From positions 56,306 through 120,305 of the forward strand of contig WBMZ01005344.1 in assembly GCA_013400975.1 (NCBI GenBank): a DNA stretch of 64,000 nt, read 5' to 3'. Position 1 is the first letter of the stretch. Each line of letters opens with the position of its first letter. The notes below the pieces were generated by a model. It was not told the DNA's origin. It searched no databases and worked only from the letters and a program-made list of their open reading frames with translations. The DNA comes from Atrichornis clamosus. Its lineage: Eukaryota; Chordata; Aves; Passeriformes; Menuridae. Of the stretch, positions 22,320-43,610 are shown in pieces. The translations under genes and the position numbers were made by a program.

Positions 22320-24934
22320 TGTGATTTTCAAATGCATCTTTATTGGTAAGTTGATTAAGCTCTAGTCTGAACTTTATTTTACAAGAACCTGCAGCTAACC
22401 AACACAAAAAAATTACCATCATTACCTTGTACAATACTAGCACAAAAACAAACGTAAATGTCACACTTCAGTTGAAAGAACTGTAAAAGAACTAAATTAA
22501 ACTGTAAACTCTACATGTAACAGTTGTGATTAGTCCCATGTGTCATTTATAAATCCAGCAGTGGGAGGGGAGGTCTGAACACAAAACCAAGCACCCCAGA
22601 TGCCAACTCTTTCTCCCCTGAGCGTGCTTAACCACGTACTTGGCATGAACAAGTGGGACAGCAGCAGGGAGATGCACACCATCTGCCTGTGTCTTGTCTT
22701 TTACCCTAGAAAGCCTCCTGGGTCTGTTCCCTGCTTCAGAATATTCACAGCTTCCTAAAACAAGAGACTCATTCAGATTTGTACCCAAAAGATGTGAAGA
22801 GAGCCTGGTAGTTGAAGGAGAGTGAGTCTAAAAGAGAGGACTGAGCAGTGCAGGCAGAAACAGAAGTTATCTGAGTTGGCAGTAGGTACAACTCATCCAA
22901 ACACATTTATTTCAGATGAACACGACGGACCAAAACCTGAAGTTCAGGATGCAATACTGGGGATATTACGCCACCCACTTCATCCTTTGCTCCCCCATTT
23001 TCTGTCTGCCTGTTATGACCACTCTGACTACGTCCTTTGTGGTTCCTCCCTTCTCTCCCATTTTCTGGTACTTCCCACACCACACAGGCAGTAACCCTTC
23101 TGCCCCACCACGCTGCCTGCCCTGACATTCACAGTTTTGCCAATGACTGCCACTTGACACTCCCATGAGCTCTCCTGCCTCATGTACCTTAGCATACCAA
23201 GTCAGACAAGGCTGAAACCTGATTTCCTGTTCCCCACAATCAGAGGAGCACTCGTCTTGATTTCTCATTCCTGAAGAACACAGGGAACAATGACCTAACT
23301 TTACAGATAAGTAAATAGAGCAAACACCTTCAACTTATTTTGGAATCTGCCTGTGTTCTTCATCCTTCTTGTCTTTTCCTCCCTCTTGGTCCCTCTCTTA
23401 AATGTAGGAATGTTTACAGCAATTCAGGTCTAGTCCTCTGATTTTTAGATAAGACCCCAGAATTTTCCTGAAAGTCAGCTCACTCTTCAAGACGCATTCC
23501 TTCATCATAGTTATGGCAGTTATAGGAAAATCTGCTGTTTGTGCCACTGGGAAGAAACTGCTTTGGCATGACAGCATAAGGCTTGCACAGGACAGCACCC
23601 ATCTGACAGCTTTCTAGGAACAACACTGACTTAAAAGAAAATAATTTAAGAAAAAAATCTACAGATAATCTATTCCCCTTCCCCTTCAAGTCTAAAAGAA
23701 CCTCTCTTGTGGCATAGAGGGGCACTGTTATCCAATCACAAAAAGCCAGCAAAACACATGTGGCAGTGACTGATTTCTTACACTTGTGCACGTGGTGCAA
23801 GGGCTGTACAGGGATGAGACATGGAAGGGAAGGCTAAACCCACAGGAATTCTGCCATCTTCAGATCTGCAGAAGACTGGTACAAGGACAACACTGATAGA
23901 TAATTTTCTGTGTTCACCGATAACAAGACCACTAGTAGTTAGTTGCCTTAATGCACAGCAAGGGAGACTAAAGTTAGGTATCAGGAAAAGCAATCTCACT
24001 TGTAGGCTAGCTAGGAACTGAACAGACAATCTCAGCAGCCTCCAGGATCTTCCTCAGTGAAGTTCAGTAAGAACAAGTTTGATGAGCAGCCATGGTGGAC
24101 ATGTTTGGGATACTCAGTCCTGTCTCAGAGCAGGTGTGGGCTAGTCATTCTCTTGAGGTCCTTTCTGGCCCTGTGCTTACGAGTTTATCAGTTGACTTCA
24201 CCGAAAAGAACAAAAGGGTCGTCTCTGATTTTTCTGTCCAGCAGTTGCAATTTAAGCAACAAAGGAAAAAAAACCCGTAAAAATCCTTCGTTCCTTTCCC
24301 CAACCTTCGTGTCTCATAGCTGAGGAGTTCCCAGCCCTTCTACTACTGGTGGACAGAGCTACTAGGCCTTCTAATACTGATGGAAACGATGGGAAACACA
24401 ATAACCTTGAAACAATTCACAGGTAGCAGCTGGAGGGAGGACTGTCAGCACAGACAGCCTTGTGTGGGCAGAGTGAAGTATTTCACAGATCACTGACTGG
24501 GAGCCATGGACAAGACATGACAAGGTCAGTGTACAATACATGGCATGCCTTCTTCATCCAGTGAAAGGGTTACATGGAAATGGCCATCCTGCTCAGTCAC
24601 TCTCCTGGAGCTTCACTACAGTGGCTTGTCTAGCAGTCTCCAGCACTACTTCCAGCTGTGGCAAGAGAAGAACTGTGAACAGTGGAGTCTCCCCATCCCT
24701 CAGTGTGGAACCTCTCGTTAGTCTTTCAGTTCACTGTCCCCCTACCCTCACTCCCCTCAATTTAAAAAATAATGGTTATAATTAATGCGTGGAAGCTGAT
24801 GATATTGTGCATGTGGTTCACTTCCAGTTCTCTTTCTCTCTTCTCATGCATCCTCCTCCTGCCTCTACAAGAACCCCCTCCCCACCAATCCATTCCATCA
24901 GTCCATCTAGCCTGCATGCCTGAGGGGCTGCTGC
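22320..24934 (-). other. GABARAPL1: GABARAPL1 3' UTR with poly(A) signal
   Basis: From the stop at 24935 the minus strand runs to an AATAAA at 22344-22339, the first well placed signal followed by AT-rich sequence. A second AATAAA lies near 22270. A UTR of about 2.6 kb is inferred from these signals only. It contains an antisense CR1-like fragment near 23950-24180. Confidence 0.5.
23950..24180 (+). mobile_element. Decayed CR1 3' fragment (low confidence)
   Basis: Phrases such as 'cagcctccaggatc', 'ctcagtcctgtctcagagcagg' and 'ctagtcattctcttgaggtcctttc' follow the CR1 3' UTR pattern on the + strand with many mismatches. It would be antisense within the GABARAPL1 3' UTR. Confidence 0.4.
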
Positions 24935-31640
<6,706 letters not shown>

Positions 31641-31753
31641 GGTGCGCGGCCCGGGGCGGGGGAGGGGGGACAAGAAGGGGGGTGTCGCCTGCCGGCCCGG
31701 CGCGGGCTGTTTGTACACTGATTTACTGCTCCGCAATAAGTAAGTACATAACT

Positions 31754-31772
31754 GAATAAATAAATAAATAAG
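31754..31772. repeat. (AAAT)n simple repeat
   Basis: 'gaataaataaataaataagg' is visible in the + strand just outside the CpG island. Confidence 0.8.
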
Positions 31773-31848
31773 GATAAATTTTAAAATAATTTTTTTAAGG
31801 CAGCAAAATAGAAGTACAGTTGAGCAACGCCGCCCCCTGTCCCCAGCG

Positions 31849-31875
31849 TGACTCAGGGGTTATAAATACCGCACA
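31849..31875 (+). promoter_or_regulatory. AP-1 site followed by a TATA-like box, facing away from GABARAPL1
   Basis: TGACTCA at 31849-31855 is a perfect AP-1/TRE site. It is followed within a few bases by 'ttataaata' at about 31860-31868. Together with the CpG-rich DNA on the left this could drive a divergent + strand transcript. No coding exon follows, so a non-coding RNA or a decayed promoter is most likely. Confidence 0.4.
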
Positions 31876-31899
31876 AGCTGTATTTATGCTCCTAATTCA

Positions 31900-34800
31900 C
31901 CCGCAGCCGCGGGGGCGGCCGCGTTCCTGCACCCCCCGTGCCGGGCACCGCGAGAGAACCGGGCTCGGTGTTCCCCGTGTCAGACCCACACGCCTCTGCT
32001 TGTCTAAAGCAGGGCTGGTGAATGTGACCTGTGCTTTAAGTGGCTTCGAGATGTAACACCAAAAAAATGCTAGTTCTCGTGACTGTCCCTGTCGCTGTTG
32101 GATCTGGATTGTTGCCCTGTTTATAACATCTCGGTTAAACAAGTGGCAGAAAGTGTGCCATGTGATGTGTCAGACCAGATGCACGTTGCAAACAGCAGAC
32201 AGTTAAAGGTAACTGTCTGCAAACAAGCCAAGATAGAGCGCCAATTTTGGCCCAGTTACTCAGCTGATACATAGGGTATCTTTTTTTTTTCTTCCCTAGG
32301 AGTAGATCAACTCACAATTATTCACTGATCAGCAAAAGAGAAGGTATTAATGAATGGGTCACATGCTCAAATCAGCACAAAAATTAATTGCTGCTAACCT
32401 AGGGACAATGAATTTTGTTAAATTATTTTCTTTGTATACCTCATCCAGAGGAAGCAGGATTTTTCCAAGGATGATCTTTTATTTGTGTAGTTTTAGTTGC
32501 AGTGGAGGGTTTGAGTGGAATAGCAGACTGCCTCTGCTGCCTGAATAAGGTGATTCTCCAGGGCCACAGCAATGGCAGAGGTGAGAAGACCCAGGTTTCC
32601 TACTAGCTGATCCAACCCTGTGCTGGTGCCTTGACTCAGGATGAACAAGGGTAGGAAAAGTCATCTTTGCTGTTTTGCTGGCATTTGTCTTCTACAGTGT
32701 GGTTAGAATGGAAAGAATCCAGACTATAGCAAAAGGTCAGAATCCTAAAGAAACTGAAGTGCAAGCTGAATGTTCCTTAATGATAAAAAGCGGATCAGAG
32801 GAAGATAAAGCCCTGGTCTTTTTTCTAGAAGTTCTTGTGTAAAGCCTTTAGACTGCGCCAAGAAAGTCATAGGACTGGGAGCTTTATCCCTATATACTCG
32901 AGTTGCCTCCATGGTGGAACTCATGCCAGCACCAGTAGAATGAAGGGCCTATTGCAAATCCTGGCAGCAGATCTGGAGTGTTAATTTGTGCCCTCTGCCC
33001 CCACCCACCTTTGCACTCGATAGCACTGCTTCTTGAACTCAGGGGTCTTTTTGTAATGCTCCCTCTCCAAGCCCTGTGACCTCTCATCTTGAAGGAGACT
33101 TTTGAAGGAAATACATTTACTTAGTTGTGGGTATGCTCAGATGGTGACAGTGCCCAGATTATCTTGCCTGGCACAGAACTGTAAATGGGTGTGGGATAGG
33201 GATCTCCCCTACATGTGCAATGTAGGCTGAGCTTGGCACTTAAAACTGCCTTTTTGGTTAATGGCAATAAATAGGTATGTTGGGGTGTGATTTTTCTCAC
33301 CTGAATCACGACAGTTACTTTTGAATGGCTGAAGTGTGCCCACAAAACCTTTGGTAGGTCCTTTATTTTTTAAGCTTTTATTACTCAGTGTGGTGTCGTG
33401 TGACCTCCTGCTAATGGTCAGTTCCAACATGCCCAAATCTCTTAAGGATAAAGCAGCCCACAGTGGGAATGTCATAGACCAGTGTGTCCCAGCCTTCACT
33501 AGTTCACGTGCGTAAGGTTTGTACAGGAAGCATCCCCAACATGTTTCTGTCTGTCCTAGGACATGTGAACATTTTCCCATAGTTGCCAGGTAGTGTCAGA
33601 GGATCTTAGAAGGGTGAGTCAGAAGGAAGGCATGCTTTTTGTGCAGTCCTATAGCAAATAGTCTAGATAGAAGGAATCTCAGGGTTTAGACCTGAGGAAA
33701 ATTCTGGTTTCATGGCACTGCACCTTTATATAATACCTGTGTTTGGCCTCCTTGCTACCTAACTGCCTGCAGCATAGCAGTTGCTGAGGTGCATTGAAGG
33801 TTTGTGGTGATGTAGGTGCCTCTTCTTCAGGGACAAAAGAGAGGAAGTTTTCTAGCCTGTTTCACCCAAGCCACCAGCATATTCTGGTAATTGAACGGAC
33901 TGATCTCAAACTCCTTTTGTCCTGTAAATTTCTGTTTCCATCCCCAGGACTACTCACAAGGCAGCTAAGATAGCATCTGGTTTGAATTTCTCAAGACAAA
34001 TCAGAGAGAAGTTTCAGGGTTTTTTCCTGTTCTGATGCAAAGACATGGCCTGTGAGCAGATTGCTAGGTGACTTCTCCTCAACAAATCCCACACGAAGTT
34101 CACAAATCGCCTTACTGAACTCTTCCAGCCCTGATGGTGCAGTTCTGGATGTACAGTCCCAAGACTTGCTCCTCCTGCTTCCCCACTTCCTGTTCAGCAG
34201 GCACTGAGTTCCCAGCTCTCTCTTTCAGCTTCAGTAACAACAATAAGGTCACTGGCAAAACAGGCAGGAAGATGATACATGCAGAAGCAGTGACAAACAG
34301 CTAAACATCTGACTTAGGGTTGATGAAATGTCAACCCATGGGCATGTGACAAACCCCACGTTCTGGATTTGTTTGCTAGAGGGAGGAACTGGACATGGTG
34401 TTGGCTAATTTTCCTACCCTGGACTGCCAGCACAAAGTGGTCCTTCACAGACTGTCAAAACAATATATTCTTTTCTTAACCTAGAGTGTCAGAACAGCTC
34501 TGAGCACATACTGTACTGCTGTGTCTGCAGCTCATGCAGGTACATTCTAAAAGGAATTCCCCAAGCACTGCCAATGCTGTAGCCATAGAAGTAGGAGACA
34601 AAAATATTTGCACAGAATCTGGGGGCAGGGTTTGCAGCCTGTGCTGTGCTATACAATCCTCCAGCTGAACAGTACTGTTCAGCTGCTTACAATTGTGGAC
34701 TCCTTTGGATATTTCCTTCATTAATACTTCCCCTTGGGTACTTACTCTATTTGTGCCTTCACAGACTGGCTTTATTTTTTCTTTAATCTTCATTGTGGAT

Positions 34801-35545
34801 TCAGCACACCAAAGTCGCTTTTGTCAGAAAACTTGTGCTTTGTAGCCTGAATGGTGATTAGGCCACAGACAGCATACCTGAAGGTACTTGTGGTTGTGGT
34901 CTTCTTACTGTCCATCCATGCAGTCCTTGCCTGGTGTCTCGCCTACATCCCTCGTGACTGGTCACCAGTTTGGCTTGGCACTGGATCTGTAGTACCTTCA
35001 GAGCCAGTATGGGCACATTGGTCTTGCATGAGGGCACAGGATTAGTCACTCCCAGTAAACAATGTCTAATTGTGTATGTGTTTCTCTTTCCTCTAGGAAT
35101 GGACTCTGTATTGTCTGTGCTGAACTGCTGTCTCACTGCTCTATTTGCTATAGTTTCTTATTCCTTTACTGAAAAGGCTGCTCATTCCTCCCAAACTTTT
35201 CGTATGGTCCAGTCTCAGCTCAAGTTGTTTAAATGCATACACATGATGTTATGAGGAGATGAAAGACCATACTTTGTTGCATGATGAAAAGCAGCAGTAA
35301 AGGACAAAACCCCAGACCTGAAAAGCAGAGTTTGAGATCCCGTTGTTCCAGCCAATGATTGGGAGTGGCCTGTTGGGGACGGGTATCACTGTTCCTGTGA
35401 AAATAAGGGAGTAGCAACAACAGTGGGGCCAGTGGAGTGTTTCTGAAAACCGGTGTTTCTCAAGTACTCCGTGTTTTAGGGGAACCTAAGGGTGGCACTG
35501 TTACCTAACAAGTTGTATTTCTTTAAAAAGAAGCCTATGCAGCAG
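31900..35545. other. Intergenic sequence, no gene recognised
   Basis: Apart from the end of the CpG-rich block (to about 31950) I see no exon, RNA gene or nameable repeat. Open frames are short and without domains. Confidence 0.45.
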
Positions 35546-36104
35546 TGTGAGGAGGGAAATTTAGGAGATTTAATCCATTAAATAGAAAACAGATGATGGG
35601 CAAGCTCTGGGTAATGCCCATGTGTTAGAAAAACAAAAGTTTGAGGACTGACATGCTTCAGTGCTCTTAAATCTGAGAGAGAAATTTATTGTTGAGACCT
35701 GGACATGAAGAATGAAGAATTTATAAACAACAAAGACACTTACAGAAAACAGAGATGAAGAAGAAACTAACAAAGACAATTACTGAGACTCTCTCTATCT
35801 GGGAAAAAGGTAATAAAAAGATGAAAAATGTGGACTAATTAATATGAGACACAAGAAATCAATAACCAATAGAGGATAGAATATTAATTAATGAAGAGAA
35901 CTATGTAGCTTGTAATCCAATGAACACTAATTCCTTTGTTTGCTAAAATGTATAAATAGTTAAAAGTTTTGATAACTGGAGTACATGTTTTGTGGAGCGA
36001 ACCTCATGGTGCCCCAGTACTGAATAAAATTATGTTGATTTTCTAACCTGACTAACTGGTTAAAGAGTTTATTTCTTGGCTTTTGGTGAATGTTTTTGGC
36101 AACA
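35546..36104 (+). repeat. 5' LTR of the + strand provirus
   Basis: The right end is ...GGCAACA at 36098-36104, matching the inverted-end pattern of the other provirus (TGTTGCC...GGTAACA). TATAAAT lies at 35951-35957 and AATAAA at 36023-36028, in the expected order for U3-R. The left end at TGTGAGG (35546) is a guess. The segment at about 35942-36000 recurs at 38878-38935. Confidence 0.65.
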
Positions 36105-37640
36105 CAGATGGGACAAAGAGGTGGCAACTCGGTGGACCAGAGGAATCATCATCGCTCCAGTTCACACCGAAGTATTTCCGGGGAGATCTTCTGATTCCCT
36201 GGTCTGTTGTGTAGACCATGCTGCCCTTTCTGAGAAAAAGAATATATTACTTAAGGTACTTTATTTTAAGGTATTTTGCCTGCACCTAAGTTGCACTAAC
36301 AGAAAGTTTGCAGTGTGAGGCTCAGAGGGTTTTGTAAATATTTGCCAGCTTGGGTAGGACTGTGTGCTAATATGGGGATGCTTGGAGTGCAATCTCAGTT
36401 TTGGAAGAGGTTGTAAAAAGTTGTAAAAGGTTGTAAGAGGTTATAGAAAGCTTGTAAAAGACTTTAAAGGTGTCAAAGGGTTTTTTTCCTAAGGTGGTGA
36501 ATATGGGAGTGGGACTATCTTCATGGCTCCCAGGAGAAGGGATCCTGAAAAACTCCCCTTTGGGTGTGCTAAGGAACTGGAAAAGAGGGGGCAACCCCCT
36601 GACATGAAAACAGCTTGTTGTATGTTGCAATCATTGGTGGTCGATGTATAAACTTAACAATCATGAAAAGTGGCCTGTTAATGGGACTTCAAATTATAAC
36701 ACCATTTTGCAATTAATGCTGTTGTGTAGAAGGAATGGAATGGACCACCCGATGCTGATTTTTTTTTTTGATTTGTGGCATAATCGTGATTTGTGATTAG
36801 GAATGTATGCATGTGCCTAAAGACCCAATGGTGTTAGCGTTAGAAGAGAAGGGATAAGAAACCACTCAAAAGGTGCTGCTCTGCCTGTAGTATAGGTAAA
36901 CCTTTTATTAAATACAGGCAGACAGAGGACGTGGATTTGTCAGTGTATAAGGGGAGACCGAACTGAGAAAGAGGAGCATGGTGGGAACAAAGGCAGGGAG
37001 TGGATGTGGACTTGGAAGAAGAAGAAAGTGGTTTAGCCCTTTCCTTTAGAAGGAAAGTTTTAGCCCTATAGAAAGGCGGACAAGGGTGGGCCCACGCAGG
37101 TCGTGCAAACCCCAATGTGGCAGGTGGGGGGAACCAAGGGATCTGTAATTGTTAAGGTGTTGTATGTAGATTTGTTTTTCACACTGTGTAATCATCTGGA
37201 ATGGAAAAAACCCACGGTGCAAAGTTACCACCACGTGATCCTATGATTTTGGCTTTAGAAAAAGATCAAGGAAAAAGCCTAAGCGATGCTGCTCAGCTTG
37301 TGATATTGGGAAGCATTGTATGAAGTATGGTTGTGGAAGGAGGCCGAAAGGGGCTGGAAGGGAGTGATGGGGCTGACAGGAGAGTTTCCTCCAGCTGCAG
37401 GCGAAGGAGGCATAACTGGTCAAGTTGAAAAAGGAGTGGAAGAAAGAATTTTGGGTTTGGAAACAAATGAAGGGCTTAGACTGTGAGCACAGACTTGTAG
37501 GGAAGACCCAGAGAAAGTTGTGAAGGTGATGGGTATGTTGCTGTTGGGAATTTGAGTAAATTGTTAGAAGTGGCATGGAAAGTGTGCAGTAATTGGGAGT
37601 GAAAGCTGCATTAGTAGAACAAAGCCCAAAAGGGGGGCAC
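36105..37640 (+). pseudogene. Leader and gag remnants (broken)
   Basis: After the LTR a TGGGAC-starting stretch (36109) may be the primer binding site. Gag homology is visible as a Cys-rich segment 'CCSAC' near 36871-36890 and again near 37287-37301. The same segment ('CCSVC') appears in the second provirus near 51.85 kb. Stops break both copies. A tract of gttgtaaaa repeats lies at 36408-36462. No intact gag frame survives. Confidence 0.6.
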
Positions 37641-37669
37641 CGTGAAGGAATTAGTAGAGGCAAACTGCA

Positions 37670-38530
37670 GTGACAGAGATCAGTGTGCAATTTGTAAGAG
37701 AAGGGCCACTGGAAGTGGGAATGTCTGTGGGGAAAGGGACAAACAGGAACTGCAGGACCCTGGATTCCATCCAGGGCTCCTGCTCAGGCAGGAAGGCTCC
37801 TGGTGCTAGAAGATGTGTGATGGGACCAGAGGTGTCACCCCCAGCTGAACATTTGGTTACTTTAACACTGGAGGGTGAGAAAATGGATTTCTTAGTAGAT
37901 ACTGCAGTGGTGTATTTGGTTTGAAATATGTATAAAGGAAAATTTAGTCAGGAAATGATTGGTAATACAGAGCAAAAGCGAAATTGGCCTTTCTTTCAAG
38001 CATTACAATTTGGAATTGGTGAATGGGTGTTAGCCCTTCGATTTCTTTATATACCTTAATGTCCCATATCATTACTAGGAAGAGATATGTTGAGTAAATT
38101 AAATGCACAAATTATATTTGAAAAAGAAAAATTCCAAATTCACATTCCTGAAGAAAAGGCCTTGAAGGCCCAAGTCTTTCTGTTACAGAATCCTTAACCT
38201 GAAACAGAAGTACTGCAGGAAGTGGACAACACAGTCAAAATTCCAGGACGTGTTTGGAATGCAGAACCAGTAATGATCCTTTTGAAACCAAACGCCAGAT
38301 GGGTAAGACATAAACCATACCCTTTGGAATTGGAGACTGGGAAAAGACTGGAATCATCAATGGAAATTTTCTTGAATTTCATCAATGGATCCTTTTCTTG
38401 AACACAAACTGCCAGGGCTCTGTGGACAACACAAAAAGAAGTGTTAGAAATTGGGCTCACGAGAACTTGTGCTGCACTTTTAGATAACAAAGGCAAGGTG
38501 GTGCCAGTGGCTGAATCCCCAGTGCCAAGT
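37670..38530 (+). pseudogene. Protease and N-terminal reverse transcriptase remnant
   Basis: Near 37845-37920 a retropepsin start is visible (LVTLTLEG... then FLVDTA), where the third active-site residue of the usual D-T/S-G triad is Ala instead of Gly. After a frame change, the linker to RT follows (LLGRD-like 'GRDMLSKLNA' near 38082-38112, and a VEPV-like region near 38255-38340 leading to KPYPLE). Stops and frameshifts make it non-functional. Confidence 0.7.
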
Positions 38531-38599
38531 GCGTGGCTGCGGGCTCCTGTGGCACGGTGAGCTGGGCAAGCTTGTCCCGCAGCCCAGGGACTGGTGCAG

Positions 38600-38880
38600 C
38601 TCAGCACTCGGGGGAACGTCATGTGGAAAGGCTTTACCTCGGGACTGGAACGAGACTTGTGCTTTAGGAGATTTACTGCTTCACCAGGACGAAGGAGTCC
38701 GGGCCAGGAAGGAAAAGATACTGTCTGTCCAACTCCTGAGCTGCTTTCTAAGAGAGCTGAGCCTGACTGCAGGAAAGCCTTTCAGGAATTGAAACATGCT
38801 TTAATGACTGCTCCTGCACTGGGAATACTGGACTTAGAAAATGTTTTGAGCTGTTTGTGCATGAAAGGTTTCATTTGGCT
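38600..38880 (+). pseudogene. RT thumb/connection remnant
   Basis: AFQELKHALMTAPALGILDLE near 38778-38841 fits the start of the connection region of gammaretroviral pol, preceded by a fragment like the DDLLL segment (LLLHQDEGVRARK, other frame, near 38668-38710). The sequence between is deleted. It then runs directly into LTR sequence at 38878. Confidence 0.65.
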
Positions 38881-38940
38881 AAAATGTATAAATAGTTAAA
38901 AGTTTTGGTAACTGTCACACATGTTTTGTGGAGCAATTCA
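38878..38940 (+). repeat. 3' LTR stub
   Basis: 'gctaaaatgtataaatagttaaaagttttg' and 'catgttttgtggagc' match 35942-36000 of the 5' LTR. Similarity ends after 'gtggagc'. It is fused straight to pol, so env and U3 are lost. Confidence 0.8.
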
Positions 38941-41865
38941 TGTCCCTTAAACACAGGAAAAGCAATTGCTACTTGAATATGTGTTTATATATTAATGAAA
39001 GTATTATTCCTTTACGATGAATAATATTTAATGTTTAATTTTCAGTCTGAAAGCATGACACATTTCAGAGTGCTTTTTTGCCAATATAATACAACATACA
39101 AAGTATATTCAATATCTGGACTCAGCAGTGAGATGAAACCACCATCAGCTGAATAACAGCAAATTGCACTACAAAGTAGCAGGTTAGCTCTGTTAATAAG
39201 TAAACGTGCTATATTTTTGTGTGGTGGTGTCCTGCTTTTTCACAAAGTACATGTGATCTTTACTGACTCTGTCCTCATTTTTCGATTATTTCAGAGGAGA
39301 GAATGACTTTGAATTGTAACAGATCTGCAAGAAATTGTGAAGAGTCTCCAGTGACCTGCACCTGGTCTTTGCTTTCATACACAACCTTCTGTGGTGAAAT
39401 AGAGCAGTCTGCTGCTGCTTTTTGTTTGTTTTAATCTGGGGTTTTATTTGGTCTTATGGCTCAGAGCGCTCATCTGAAGTCAGTTTCATAGGAAACAGTC
39501 CCAAATCACTTGAAATATTTCAGATGTTTTACCAGTAAAAAAAGTATCCATGATGGTACCTGTATAGCACCTAACAACTAGGAGTGGGACAAGCAAAGAA
39601 GGATGTGAGCAGACAGGAAGGGACAGAAGAGTTAGATGAGAAAATCAGCTGGTAAAACAGTGCTGCAAATGCTGAAATCAGAAGGTAATGCCCAGGTCTG
39701 TGTACAAGTAACATGTAACTCTTCCCCTTGGAATTGAGAAAGGAGATAGCAGAGGTGATTTGATGCAGAGAGGAGAGGAAAACTAAGAGTTTTAAAACTT
39801 CCCTTATTATTGCACATCTTCGAGAAAAGTTACGGTGTAACTATTATGGTAAATGTTTTAATATTGGGCATTCCTGTGCTGCTAGGCAGGATTGCTGCCC
39901 TGTGGAGCAGAGCGGCCGTCACATTTAACGTATGAGGAGGAGAGGTACATTCCCCCTGCAAGCCATTGTGAAGACTTCCAGGACGTTTCAGGGCTTGAGA
40001 GTACTTGACACATGTTCAGCAGACTCAAATGTCTCTGCTTGCTTCAGGCTTTTACTGTGGAGTAAACAAGAGCCTTCCAGGAAATGTTCTGCAGCTTGAT
40101 GAAGTCAGGCCTGAGCAGGATTCAGAGAGCAGCTGGCAAAGTAGGTCACTCTCATAGGTGTTCCACAAACAGTTGTAATTATTCTTAGCTCAAGGCTGGG
40201 TTGGATGGGGCTCTGAGCAACCTGGGGTAGTGAAAGGTGTCCCTGCCCATGGCAGGGGGGCTTGAACTCGGTGACATTTAAGGTCCCTTCCAACCCAAGC
40301 CATTCTGTGATTCTACGACTGAAGAATGCTGTGTAGCAGAAGAGACATAAATGTATATGTCAGTTCTTTCCTTACTCCATTCCAGTTTGTCTCTCACTAA
40401 TGATACAGGTAATGTTAGGTAATGACTAGACAATTTAGGAGGAAGTTTGAGGGAAGACCCTCATTAAATTCCTTTAGATACAAAATACCTGTGCCTGGGC
40501 AAGGTCTGGGACATCAGCAAAGATGTTTTTTGATTGTCCAATTCAGCTTTATTCTATCCCTGAAGATATGAACTCTCTCCAAAATTTTCTGTGGTTGTAA
40601 TCTCAACAGCAGTTAGGTTTCCAAACATGTTGGGGACCTTGTCCAACATTGTCCTTGTTCTTCTTATCTACAAAATAACTATATTTTTTGTATTTCACAG
40701 GAAAAAAGACCAGTGTATTAAGTACAGTGAAAATTTGGGTATTTCAGTAGGAAGGGCCATGCAGGCATTTAAAAAAGATGTGACCAGTGCATTCATATCA
40801 ACATCAACATATACATGCAATTCATTCATGGCTGCTTATTATGTGATATTTTATGTCCTTCTTCTTTAATGCTTTCAGGTGTTGAATCTGACTCACCTTC
40901 TCCTGACTGCTTAATCCAAGGTTTTACAGATGGTCCATACTTATGTTCATCCAGTTTGATTAATATTTCTGGATGGTTCAACATATTTGTATTGATCAGG
41001 AAAGACTCACAAATTATTCTATCTGAGAAATGGCTTACATGTGTTAAATGGTCTAACTTAAATTGATTTGGTTTTGACCATAACATTAGGAATTAATAAA
41101 TGATACTATATGAATGCATTGTAAATACGATTGAGCTTTATTTCAGGGGTAGTGTTCTTGCTCCTCTCCTTGCGCAATCTGTTGGCACATATATAATATT
41201 TTTTAATTCAAATATAAGAGCTTGTAACTACTATTTCAGAATTGCTACATATCCTATTCAGAACCAGACTGTCTTCATTCTTTGTATATCGTAGGGCATT
41301 TAGGACACATCCTGTACATACTGTCTGTATGTATGCTATCTTTTGTTTACATGCAGATTGTCTCCTTTTATTTTTTTTTAAATTTACTTTAAATGGCTGG
41401 CATTTTCCAGAAGTTTGTTGTTATTATTGGGTCTTAATAGACCTTCTCACGTCTTGTCTCTTTTTTTTTTTTTTCTGTTTTGAAAATCTCTTTGCCATCC
41501 TGAGGAAGCTTAGGCTGAAGGCAAGAGGAATGAGACTGCATCTGCAGCCACCCTGCAGATCACCAATATACAAAATGTCTCAGCACCTTGACCCTGCCGC
41601 CTGCTTATCTGTGCAAAGTGTGATACTGGTGTCGTGTATATATAATAGATGGACTTGGAGAATGCAAATGGGCAATTATCTCCAGGAGATGTCAAAAAGA
41701 GCCATTAAACTATGCTAGATCTGAAAATATTTGGAATTTTAGTTACTTTTTCCCCCCTTTTTCAATTGACTAAGGAAGCTGATCTGAAATTCTTAACCCT
41801 GCCCAGGTGAATTAGTCTCTGCATGTAACCATCCTGTATTATTTGCTATTGACTAAAATCAGACA
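38941..41865. other. Intergenic sequence with one CR1 tail
   Basis: Downstream side of TMEM52B (which ends at 41866 on the - strand). Apart from the CR1 tail at 40165-40318 I see no gene. The TMEM52B 3' UTR must lie in the part next to 41866. Its poly(A) site was not fixed. Confidence 0.45.
40165..40318 (+). mobile_element. CR1 3' tail, + strand
   Basis: 'ctgggttggatggggctctgagcaacctgg', 'gtgtccctgcccatggcagggg' and the terminal 'aaggtcccttccaaccca...attctgtgattctacgactg' are the standard 3' end of CR1 LINEs. Severely 5'-truncated, as usual. Confidence 0.85.

Positions 41866-43610
<1,745 letters not shown>

Larger units (their letters stand above)
35546..38940 (+). mobile_element. Degraded gammaretrovirus-like provirus, + strand, large internal deletions
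   Basis: The order is a 5' LTR (about 35546-36104), a primer-site-like sequence, gag remnants, a protease/start-of-RT remnant, a short RT-connection remnant and a stub of 3' LTR at 38878-38940. The whole is only about 3.4 kb, so most of pol, all of env and most of the 3' LTR are gone. The LTR repeats at both ends confirm the orientation. Frames are broken by stops and indels throughout. This is an old, inactive insertion. Confidence 0.8.
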
